From NCBI GenBank assembly GCA_900073065.1, contig FJOG01000003.1, positions 1,800,133 through 1,864,132 of the forward strand: DNA of 64,000 nt. The letters run 5' to 3'. Each line of letters starts with the position of its first letter. The stretch's first letter is position 1. Positions 1-9,304 of the stretch are shown here, piece by piece. The translations under genes were made by a program, and so were the position numbers. The stretch comes from Phialocephala subalpina (Eukaryota; Ascomycota; Leotiomycetes; Helotiales; Mollisiaceae). The notes under the pieces are model-generated. The model was not told where the DNA came from. It made no database searches and saw nothing but the letters and a program-made list of their open reading frames with translations.

Positions 1-2299
1 GGCATGACAATGATATTGGCTTTCCACTTGTCTGCTGCGTAGTTGATCCCCTACAAATGTATAGTCAGTGGCACAAAAATGCAAGCGGAGATGAGTGTCG
101 AGATACCTGTGCAATCCAGCCACCTGTTTCCTTATCTTCTTTTCTTTCCTTCCAGAATTTTCCACAGAATATCTTCGTTCGTGGTGTCGTTCTTGTCAGT
201 AAATATGATATGTGGGTACCATGTCCAACACCGTCACAAATTTCCGAAGAATCTTTGACAAAGTCCCAACGGCTCTCGATCTTGCCTTGTAATAGAGGAT
301 GACATGTATCAATACCAGTATCAAGAATAGCAATTCAGATAGGCTTGCCGATTGTGACTGACTCCATCAATTTGTAAGTTTCACTTTCAAGACGTTTGAA
401 CCATTCATCTGAAGCCGTATTACTTGAAAGTGCGTGTCAGGAACTCGTTGCAATTTCCGATATGGGCTTTTCAACTTACATTGGCGGAGACGGCTGGATC
501 GCCTTGGTCTCAGGCTCTGTTTCTAGAATAGCGTTATATGGTGATGAAGCCCCGGATAGTTCGTTGTCGAGATCTTCTAGCGTGGCTCGGGGGCCCAACA
601 TTGACAAAAGATATTGTTCAAGGGGATCCACGATCCTCTTATATATTTCCCATAGCAGGAGATGGGGAGAATCTGCTTCATGGCATGTGTATGTTTCCGT
701 ATTCAAGCATGCAGCCATTGAATCGATGAAAGGGCCTCTTCCCCTTAAGTGGTGGTCTAAATCCTTGAGGGTCTGTAGTATCCGCGCAGCTTTTGACAGA
801 TCCGAAGGCAGGTCTTGAGCAAGTGCTGGAGAGAACCTGGTATTTTGCAGCTCAAGTTCCAGTAAAAACCTCGCAAGTGTGACCATATCGGGCATTGGAT
901 GATAATCATCGCGAAGTTTGGCAGGTCGCGTTCGGCTCTCTGCTATCATCCAGTAGGCCGAAAGATATGGCTGTCTGAAATTGAACGACCGAGTACCATT
1001 CTCGTTAAACTTAAAGAACGAGATGTCTTCGCTATCCCAGTACGGTTGCAGCCGGGGACCATCAAGCAGTAGCATGAATGAATACATCAAAATTACCGCT
1101 AGGATTCTTCTTTCCCTCCTCTAAAGAATAATCCTGTCTTCAAGAAGCTTTTGAAGTGTGATACAGCTACCGGGTTTAAGAAAAGACACAGAATCGAGGC
1201 AGAATCCTGCCGTGACATCTGAAAAGGTGGCCGGAGTGGCGAATATCCTGAGCTTCATGCCGCGTATGCCATCAAAGAGACTTTGATATAAGTGCTCCAG
1301 CTTTTTCTTTTGGGAAAGCGCAGAACTTCTAAGCCTTAGCACATGGCGGCGTTTTCAAATTTGTTTGGCGCTTACATCTCGGGCTGGGTTCGGGCATTGC
1401 GGTGTGGGGGAGCCAAACCGTGTTGTAGAAGGGGGTCAAATTCTCCCAAATCGCCTTCCACACGTGTCCAACCAGACTGCAGACAGAGCATAACGTTCAT
1501 GCAACTCCCTAGCATATCATCATAGGTTTTCCCACATGAGCACGGCCAGTATCTGCATAGCAACGTGTGGAGCTCGATACTGCGTTGTTGTCGCGGCAAT
1601 CTGACCAGAAAGTCGTTCAGCGAGTATCGCATCACGTGTTGCTGTGTGGGGTTCGAAGGAACTGGACGCAGTTCGCTCTGTGGGTTTTGTTGCCAAAGAA
1701 AATCGTTGAGAGCCGATACCTGCTGGGACGTTGAGAGGCATGCATCATTGGAAATTTCCTATATGATGGGGTGGTTCGGAAAAGGTGTCTGTCGACTTTT
1801 TGGGATCTCCAGCACGAATATTCGAAAATCCTCCAAGCTGAAAAGTTCTGCTGTGCAATTCTACGCAATGACGAATATCAGAATTGGAATTTTGAGGTTC
1901 GAAAAGAGTTACTTACGTCCGAATTAGAAATTAATGCTCCCAGGTTTGCTGTCTTCATGGCACGCTGAAGGTGATTTCGGTGAATTGTTTGTTCCAAACA
2001 TCCAGCCAAGTGACGAGCAGCATCGAAGAGCTTCTGGCTGACTGGACCTTCCTGCCTGTTGTATTCTTCAAGATAGAATCGGAGTTGCCAAAGATCACTC
2101 CTCAAACCATTCACGCTCAATACGCCGTGATCAGTTGCGCTTATCGTAATGCTATTTTGAGCCTCTTCGAGTGGTTGAAGCGACTAGTTAGGTGCTCCGT
2201 ATACGGTAACACAATGTCTTCGAGTAATCGAAACAGCTCATCGGGCTGCTGAGCACATCCCAACACGTCCCAGTCTTGCGGAAGTGAATCATTGCTCAT
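1..2299 (-). pseudogene. Decayed DUF7580-like / subtilisin (S8) protease gene, runs off the left edge
   Basis: Read on the minus strand, this is a multi-exon gene for a fungal protein with an alpha-helical DUF7580-like N-terminal half and a C-terminal subtilase domain. Seen: a possible start at 2299; canonical introns at 1861-1916, 1329-1375, 423-479 and 51-106; the subtilase Asp motif IAILDTGID near 310-334; the His motif GHGTH near 200; and, after the last intron, a segment ending IIVMP where the window stops, so the catalytic Ser is outside. Lesions: in-frame TAG at 1759-1761, TAG at 1121-1123 and TGA at 335-337 (just before IAILDTG), plus a frame break near 2175-2185. All three stops are one C-to-T change from Gln or Arg codons. 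Such proteins are often accessory or NLR-associated in fungi (family knowledge). The subtilase call is firm; the DUF7580 label rests on general resemblance. The 5' end is uncertain. Confidence 0.7.
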
Positions 2300-2445
2300 G
2301 ATGTGTCGATGGCGACGCGCTTGAGCGAAGAGCAAAAGACATCTGCAGTGCTCAATGTCTCCGGGTTGTTCTCTGCAGCCGTGCCGAAATCGATATTCAC
2401 CTGCGACGCTGGTTGAGAATGTGGTTGTGAGGCTGTTCTGCGTCC

Positions 2446-3171
2446 GTATGTTTGCATTTTGCAAGATTGCAAAACACCGCATGCTATCTACAACGATGGT
2501 ACCTCGTGGATCAATCACATGCAGACAGAGCATCAAGTGACGAAGTGGAAGTGCGCCGCACATCCCATCCAAATCCTGAGATACTGGGCAGTCAAACCGA
2601 TTTTATCCAACATACAATATCCCAGCATAAAGGGACATTCACCCCCGGCGAGATCCTTGAGCTGGCAAATCTGTGCAGATACGAAGTACCGAGAAATATT
2701 GAAGTTGATCTGTTGTCACACTGTCCGTTATGCAATGTTCCATTTGCAGGCATTGATTTCCTGGATATATTTTGTCATATTGCTGACGAACTGGTTGAAT
2801 TCGCAATCATATCTCTTCCAGATTCGCAATATCCTATTCTGAACGAGTCGCGGCAAGCTTCGTCCAATGTTGCCAGCACTGACAGTCGGAAGACTAGTCG
2901 ACGGCGTGCAAGTGAGGCCGAGACGGAAAAGACAATTCCATGATCCTTGTGGGACGTTGAATCTCTAGAGACCGAAAAGGAAATCGCACATTATAAGGCA
3001 GACTTGAGCCCCGTACCGGCCACAAGTGATATTCAGGTTCAGGCCTTGGAAAGCGTTTGGGAGGTTATTTGGATGCGTCGCCAAGAGCGTCTGCAGATGG
3101 AACCTGATCCAGCCAGAATCTTCTCAGGGAACACAAGAGTACAACCCAAGCAGACTCCGAAGAATCTCTAA
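2446..3171 (+). pseudogene. Frameshifted C2H2 zinc-finger protein relic
   Basis: Two plus-strand frames together give a pattern common in fungal C2H2 proteins found beside HET/NLR-type genes. The first frame (about 2450-2565) has a C-x4-C pair, then a Trp followed by an HM..EH zinc-ligand pair and a WKC motif. The second frame (about 2565-2940) continues with FIQH..SQH, a CPLC pair and FCHIADEL. The switch near 2560-2570 needs a 1-2 nt indel and has no room for an intron. An in-frame TGA at 2941-2943 interrupts a reading frame that otherwise continues to the TAA at 3169-3171 with charged sequence; it would be CGA before a C-to-T change. The start is not identified. It is divergent from the decayed protease gene and is followed directly by the Hsp70-like relic, so the three appear to be one decaying accessory block. 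Confidence 0.55.
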
Positions 3172-3173
3172 TC

Positions 3174-5273
3174 ATGGCGGCGACTGGAAAAGAGGTCTTG
3201 GTACAGTCAGAGCATCATCCAGATCCCAGAGTAACTATAAACAACTCCGTGGGTGGAAGCAGTACAATGCTATTAAAGCCCAATATCCTAATTATTAGTC
3301 CTCATTCCGAACATCCGTTTTCATAATTAACCGCGCTTCTAGGGAATCGACTTCGGTACTACCTACTCCAGCGCTACATGGGCGTGGTCAGGATGTGCAG
3401 GAGTCCATCAAGTGGTGAAATGCTGGGATGGTATCGGCGGCCAACGCACCAGCGGCAAAGTACCAACTCGAATTTCATACAAGGGCAACCAAATCAATTG
3501 GGGGTTCAATATTCCTCCAGAAGAGAAGCCAACCCAGTGGTTCAAGCTCCTCCTCTTACGGCCCGAGGACATGGATGACAAGATCCAAGACTATCGTTAT
3601 ATCAAAGAAGCGCGAGAACCATTGCTAAAACTGAACAAGTTGGCTGAGCAGGTTGTCGCCGATTACCTCAGGCTGCTATGGCGACATATTATTAAAGATA
3701 TGAAGCTCACTCTCGGAGAGGCAGCGGTGGATAGTCATCTATTTCAGGTCGTGGTGACATTCCCTACTATTCGGCGATTTTATGCGCAGAGTAGGATGAG
3801 ACAAGCAGTGACTGTGGCAGGTATTTTAGATGCTCGAAGTTGTGGCGAAACTAGGCTGTATTTTTGCGCTGAATCTGAAGTTGCAGCTCTTGCTATTATG
3901 GAGGACTATGGGGGTACGCCCGTTGATGTAAGGACTGCTTCTCTTGCGTACCCTAAGATAGCTAACGCAACACAGAGTGGTGACGCATTTGTTGTCTGTG
4001 ATGCTGGGGGTGGTACTGTGGACTTGATAACGTATGAGCTTCTCGATGCAGACTCCTGGAAGCTTGCAGAATGTGTAGCTGGGGCAGGGAGTTTGTGTGG
4101 CGCGACATTTGTTGACGGGGCGTTCGATCAACAGATGTCGAAATGGATGGCTCCCAAAATATGGCAAGCTTTCGCAGAGAACGAAAAAATTTGGTGGAAA
4201 GATGAGTGTTGGGAGCAAAGCCTAAAGAGAAACTTTACAGGAACCGAGCTAGAGCTTGCGCTGAATTCTCCCTCTTCAATTCCGGGTCAATGATACAGTA
4301 GCAAATTCATTAACTTTTTCACTAGAAGCGAGACTGCGAAGCCGAAGATCAGAAATCATCGATTGCAGCTGCAGAGGAACGATATTGCCAGTATCTTTGA
4401 TGTCTGTGTGGACCAGATTGTTACCCTAGTGCAGAACCAGATCCAAACGACAAGAGCTAGTAGAGGAATTCTACCAAAGGTAAGTCTCGTGTACACTCTT
4501 AGCGATCCTTTGAGTTTGCTGAAAACTATCAGGCTGTATTTCTTGTCGGCGGGTTTGGCCGAAGTCCCTACTTACAGAACCGACTTCGTGAAGTGACTGA
4601 TGCATGATGGAGAGTGGAAATTCGAGTACTAGCAGATGACAAAGCGTAAGTAGGCGGGGAGTAATAAAGACTAGGCAATTTGCCGATAGCACCTTAGATG
4701 GACGGCTGTGTGTCGAGGCACTTTGATAAGGGCGCGCATCATCTGTGCTAGCGAAGGTAGTGAAATCGGAGGAGGAGCCATTATCACTTCTCGGGTTATG
4801 AGGCAAGTTACAGAATTGTGGGTTTTTATAAGCAGAAAATATCCAGGAGGAAGTACTGACTCCGATAGGAAATAATCGAGCCGTTCGACGATAGACTTCA
4901 CAAAGCTGAGGATAGAATTTACGTTGCATCAGTCGATGGATTCTGCGCTATGCACCAAATGTACTGGTACATTCGTGCAGCAAGTGATTCTTGCCTCTTA
5001 GCTTCGTGGAATATGTGTAGCAAGGTACAGAACGAGGTCATCAATGACCAAGCTATTATTAAGCTTGACTGGAGCAAGACAATCCGAGGACCATTACGTG
5101 GCAACCGCTTCACAGTCATTCTTTGGAGATGTGACCAAGAAAGCCCGTCTTCACGAATGGATGACGACGTTCTGCAAGAGGGAGTGATTGCTTGTACTGT
5201 TGGGACGCCATTTGAGCAATTACCTCGATACACGAATTCTCAAGGTGAGGTCTGGATGACTTTGGAATTCTAA
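3174..5273 (+). pseudogene. Hsp70-like (actin-fold ATPase) gene, broken by several stops
   Basis: The three ATP-binding motifs of the Hsp70/Hsp12A-like family are visible in order: phosphate-1 GIDFGTTYSSATW (about 3342-3380), phosphate-2 CDAGGGTVDL (about 3999-4029), and adenosine motif FLVGGFGRSPYL (about 4539-4575) after a clean intron at 4480-4532. A C-terminal substrate-side region with QMYWYIRA is readable near 4950-5273 in another frame. An ATG at 3174 opens a plausible first exon, but the donor joining it to the phosphate-1 exon is unclear. Lesions: TGA at 4291-4293 with the same frame open beyond it, TGA at 4605-4607, and a frame change between about 4620 and 4900. Without repair only a product missing the adenosine motif could be made. 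Fungal genomes carry many such Hsp70-like genes near NLR and HET genes; function here is not assignable. Confidence 0.7.
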
Positions 5274-5910
5274 GTGGATATGAAACTTCAAGGAACTATG
5301 ATGGAGTTCGCTGTATATTAGAATGGGGTACGACAACGACCATTGCAAGTGACCTCACCCTATATATCCGGCCTATCCCACCCCCGCATTGATGTCCTTT
5401 AGACCAGTCGAGTAGGATTGCAAGACCAACCTCTTTAGATTGAACTGGACGAAGTTTGAACGAGGGCTAGAGAGTTGATGTGCAGATAACGAGGGCGTGG
5501 GTGCACGCCTTCACCTGCATTTACGGAACACCCAAGCAGACCAAGACTAGCAGGGGAAACAGCTTGAGCATTCACTGACAGTAAGTAAGTAATTACTAAA
5601 ATTCCTTCTTATCCAAGCTTCAAAGGATCGGGCATATCAAATATTCCAACTTGAAACCAAGTAACCGATTTTAATCCAATATCCAATCTCAACTCAACTT
5701 TATGTCCCAGATCAAAATAATTTCCCAACTCATCTCTACGTCCAGCTCACCTCACTGATTCATAGTCTTACTTCCGCAACACGAACCGGCATACTTTATC
5801 ACCCTCTTACGGTACTACATACTAACTTCAAGAAAGCTGATTCTTCTTTCTCAATGCCTGGCCACCGGCAAGATAGTTAAGACCCATCATCCATAACGTC
5901 CAAACGCCAT
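5274..5910. other. Intergenic stretch, no gene recognised
   Basis: Between the Hsp70-like relic and the tandem duplication I see only short open frames in both strands with no recognisable motif. The sequence becomes pyrimidine-rich on the plus strand from about 5650, as in fungal promoter regions. Confidence 0.4.
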
Positions 5911-6410
5911 CCTCAGACCCACAAGAAGATCCTCGGCAATCCCCTCCCTTCAAGACCCTTTCCAAAACCAAACAACACGCCAAACTTTCCATACGGCAAC
6001 GAGAACACATCCCACGGGAAAGCAGCAAATCCACAGCCGAAGAGAAGCTCAACCCGCCTTTGAGAGCATTCGCCGATGCTTTCCTAGTCAACCGTCAGTT
6101 CGCAACACAATGTATCACTCACAAGAATCAAACATACCCTCCCTCTTCTCCGATCCTTATCCTCAGACCCACAAGAAGATCCTCGGCAATCCCCTCCCTT
6201 CAAGACCCTTTCCAAAACCAAACAACACGCCAAACTTTCCATACGGCAACGAGAACACATCCCACGGGAAAGCAGCAAATCCACAGCCGAAGAGAAGCTC
6301 AACCCGCCTTTGAGAGCATTCGCCGATGCTTTCCTAGTCAACCGTCAGTTCGCAACACAATGTATCACTCACAAGAATCAAACATACCCTCCCTCTTCTC
6401 CGATCCTTAT
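5911..6410. repeat. Perfect tandem duplication, 2 x 250 bp
   Basis: Copy 1 is 5911-6160 and copy 2 is 6161-6410. Compared line by line, they are identical over all 250 bases. Each starts CCTCAGACCCACAAGAAG and ends CTCCGATCCTTAT. Sequence flanking the pair is unrelated apart from two bases. Each copy contains the same short open frames, but because 250 is not a multiple of three the duplication would shift any frame crossing it. No protein family is recognised, so this may be a duplicated piece of a lost gene or of a regulatory region. Identity of the copies means a recent event, active homogenisation, or an assembly artefact. Confidence 0.95.
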
Positions 6411-7511
6411 GGTGCTGGCTTCTCGTGAGGGGAGGGGAGGCTGTTGAGGAAACTTGCGCGCCTGGTGGAAGACATTGTGAGGAGTGTGCGTGGGTCTCAG
6501 TGGACTTCGTGCATGGATTTTGCGTTTCTTGGTTTGTGTCGTCGACGAAGATAGTTCAGGTTGCGACTTTCGCTCGTGATGAAGGTGAGAGATGAAGTCT
6601 TGTTTCGCAAGAGCGCGAGGTAGAGGAGCAAAGCTCGGAAAGGACTACCGCACTCGAGAAGTAGAGGGAGGAATAGGCTTGCGCAAATGATGTTCGAGGA
6701 TCGTTGATTGTGGGTGGAAGCGGAGCTCGAGAGTAGAGTCGAGCGTGGGGAGCTTTGGCGAAATCTTTTTTGATAGCCTGGCAAGGTATAAATAATGTGC
6801 CAGTGAATCTTATACTATTTAAATTATGAAGGTGATTTTAAATTGCTTTATACCCTAATATTCATCTCGATCGTTAAGAGTGACACCGTTGTCTCTCCCC
6901 CTTTCAGCTCGCTGAACGATCTTATCTGAATAGCAGGTAGCATCGCAACAAATATGCGCTATCAAAAGCGCTTCCCACAAGCTCTCTCATCCCAGTAGCT
7001 TCTTCCTCCACCTTGGAACACAAAAAATATTCCCACCAAGTGCGAACCGCCGACGATTACTCTTTCTGCCATGAAATAATTTAAGCTTGTCTTTCGCCTT
7101 GCAATGCATCATCCATACCTTGAGACCACAAGCTGGACACTTTACAGTATACAATCTCCTATACATACCGTCTCTGTTTCTCGAAGGTTGATAGCCGCCA
7201 TCCTTGGCCTGTTTACCTGGTGGTTGCTCTTAATGATTTTGGTGTGGAAGTCTTGGGCAGAGTTGAACCTGATATTGGCAAGGAATTGATGGTAATTGGT
7301 ACGAATTTGGCGTACGCTGGTTGGTTGATTGATGTGCCAGTGCAAGCAATGACTCCATCCCAACAACCAAGCTTGCGTGTTCATTCCGAATCGCAGTCCA
7401 TGGATGTGCCTAAGAGATGTTGCTTTCGATCTTGTCCGGCGCGAGGAGTCTTATCCGAACGAAGATCCATCCACCCTAGCTTGTTTCGAGGACAAAACTT
7501 TCTCTATCTCC
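6411..7511. other. Intergenic stretch with only short unassigned ORFs
   Basis: A plus-strand frame immediately after the duplication (about 6440-6550) reads like a basic amphipathic peptide, and a 113-codon frame runs 7220-7561, but neither carries a recognisable motif nor a clear gene structure. AT-rich sequence lies at about 6790-6860. Confidence 0.35.

Positions 7512-7543
<32 letters not shown>
7512..7543. repeat. (ATG)n trinucleotide microsatellite
   Basis: Thirty-two bases of uninterrupted ATG/GAT repeat, nearly eleven units. In one plus frame it reads as poly-Met and in another as poly-Asp, which explains the odd low-complexity open frames here; neither is taken as a gene. Confidence 0.95.
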
Positions 7544-7609
7544 ATTGTTTTACGTCTATAGGGCTATGGTTGGCCAACCTCTCGAAGGGTATGAGATGTG
7601 CTAAGCTAA

Positions 7610-8340
7610 GGAATCACATATAAAGTCCTATATATAGATATATATAGCCCCGGGTCCCTTATTCCGCGGTGTTGCAGTTCCTTTGTATAACCTTAGAGAG
7701 CGATATCAGGGGGCACAATGCCGGCCAAAAGTGGTGTTTGTAAAAGACCTTTCCCCTACGGCGGGATGGGCTCCTTTGTTTTTTACTTACTTTAAAGGGG
7801 TACTTAAAACCTTTGATGTTAAGACCTAGGGGACTCAACGCGAGTTAAAAGTCTCTTAGACAGCCTAGTATCGGTATCTTAAGCCCTTCCTTTAAAGCAG
7901 TTGTCGGTGTACATAAAGGCGCAATACTAGCCTCTAAAACTCGATCCCCCCCGAAACCTCCATCCTTTCTACTCCTATTCCCCTTCCCTTTCTCTCTTTC
8001 CCTCCTCCTCCTACACAAAGTATAGAGTCCCCCCCTTATATTCTAAGCCTATTCCTCTGCCCCTTTAAAACGTGTGTCCTTGCTCTTAATCCTCCTTAAT
8101 GGTGGCTACTAGCCGGGTATAAATATTCGTAGAGGTGTAGGTAATAGAGGTGCACCGTGGCAGAGGTAGGGTTACCCCAATAAGGCACTATTCTTGTAGT
8201 ATAGAGAGTCGTAGTCGTGATTAAGATCGTGGTCGTGGTTGTAGTAGCGGTAAGAGAGAAGAGGCCACGGTGGCAGATTCGAGTTCGAGACCGCTGATAA
8301 GGGAAAACCTCTTTATGCGACCGAGTGGTTGAGTGATTTA
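7610..8340. other. Probable degenerate repeat relic (TA-rich, RIP-like)
   Basis: The base texture changes abruptly: TATATA runs near 7620-7650, many TTAA/TTAAG/CTTTAAAG words, long C and T tracts (7950-8040) and a run of degenerate GTCGTAGT/GTGGTTGTAG words (8205-8250). No open frame of note crosses it. This is what old fungal transposon copies look like after repeat-induced point mutation, but no terminal repeats or transposase/RT motif can be seen, so the identity is an inference. Confidence 0.35.
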
Positions 8341-8397
8341 GTCTCAGCTTTGGGATCTTATTGCAGTCAAACTACTCAATCCAATCTGTGAAGCAGA

Positions 8398-9304
8398 TTA
8401 AGCTCTCGAGGAGCTACAGGTTCGTAGGGGACACTCGCGGGGTAAAACTCTGCTCTTGATAAGTGCTGAATCTTCGTCCCCCTTCTTTATCCCCACGGCA
8501 TCCATGATTTGCACCTTCATGATTGCCCTGCTCCAATATGTGAAGCGCTCAGACTTGATACATAACTTGGCATGGCCGACGAGCTCGATCACGAGGAGGT
8601 CATCGCGTCTGTGAGGGGTTTGTTGGCATATTGGATGCAGTAGAGTTTTAAGATCGCCGGGAAGGACTTGACGAGGATTGATGTTGGATTTGAAAGTCGT
8701 GTCTATGAACACTGGGTGTCTTTCAAAATCTTGTCAGCGCAAGGGACAAGGAAGTATTGTCAAGATGTATACATGCTCTGCATCGATCCCGCCAAGATGA
8801 GGGGCCATGGACCATTTTGGTATCAGCCACCGCGAGTAGCCAGACATCTCGTACAATTAAAGATTGTCGGAAGCGTTACCAAACTTTCATCAATATGCGT
8901 AAATCCTGATTTCTCGACGAAATGCGACCCCGCAGTTGCCCATCTCATCCTCCTTTTGCTCCCATGGTAGCGAGCGACTTGACCCCCGCAATCCGTCGTT
9001 TAAGCGGATGTACCGGAGAAGCTCTCCGTTGAACTCTATGCGCTGGGCATCGATATTGGCATGTGCCAAGATCGGTCCCTCCCACGCGAAGAAATTCCGA
9101 GATATATTTTGTCTGAAAGTTCAAGCTGGAAAGGAAGGACTCCGCGAACTCACAAACTGGAAGGCGTGTATCTTGTGCGCGATGCAGCGAAAAGAAAGAA
9201 AGTTTGGAGTGACATATACTTGCAGCAGTTCGTGGATTATGGATGTGATCGCCAATTCTAGCAGGATGAACTACTCCGCTCCGAACAGAGTCACGTAGCT
9301 TCAA
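8398..9304 (-). pseudogene. Decayed protein-coding relic of unknown family
   Basis: The minus strand reads as protein-like sequence in pieces: an amphipathic stretch with SIIHELLQVYVTPNFLSF near 9235-9180, continuing in the same frame through a TGA to ISRNFFAWEGPILAHANID and RIEFNGELLRYIRLND (about 9110-9000). A different frame reads HIDESLVTLPTIFNCTRC near 8900-8845, and another has an open 104-codon stretch at 8712-8398. In-frame TAG and TGA codons interrupt at several places and no splice pattern repairs all of them. I do not recognise the family. The density of plausible peptide next to stops suggests a former gene rather than chance frames. Confidence 0.4.

Noticed and set aside
5828..6341. 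Duplicated minus-strand frames (MTRKASANAL...) in each repeat copy
   Set aside because: Identical because the DNA is duplicated; there is no motif and no consistent gene structure.
7511..7561. Open frames with poly-Asp and poly-Met
   Set aside because: They are direct products of the (ATG)n microsatellite and have no other support.
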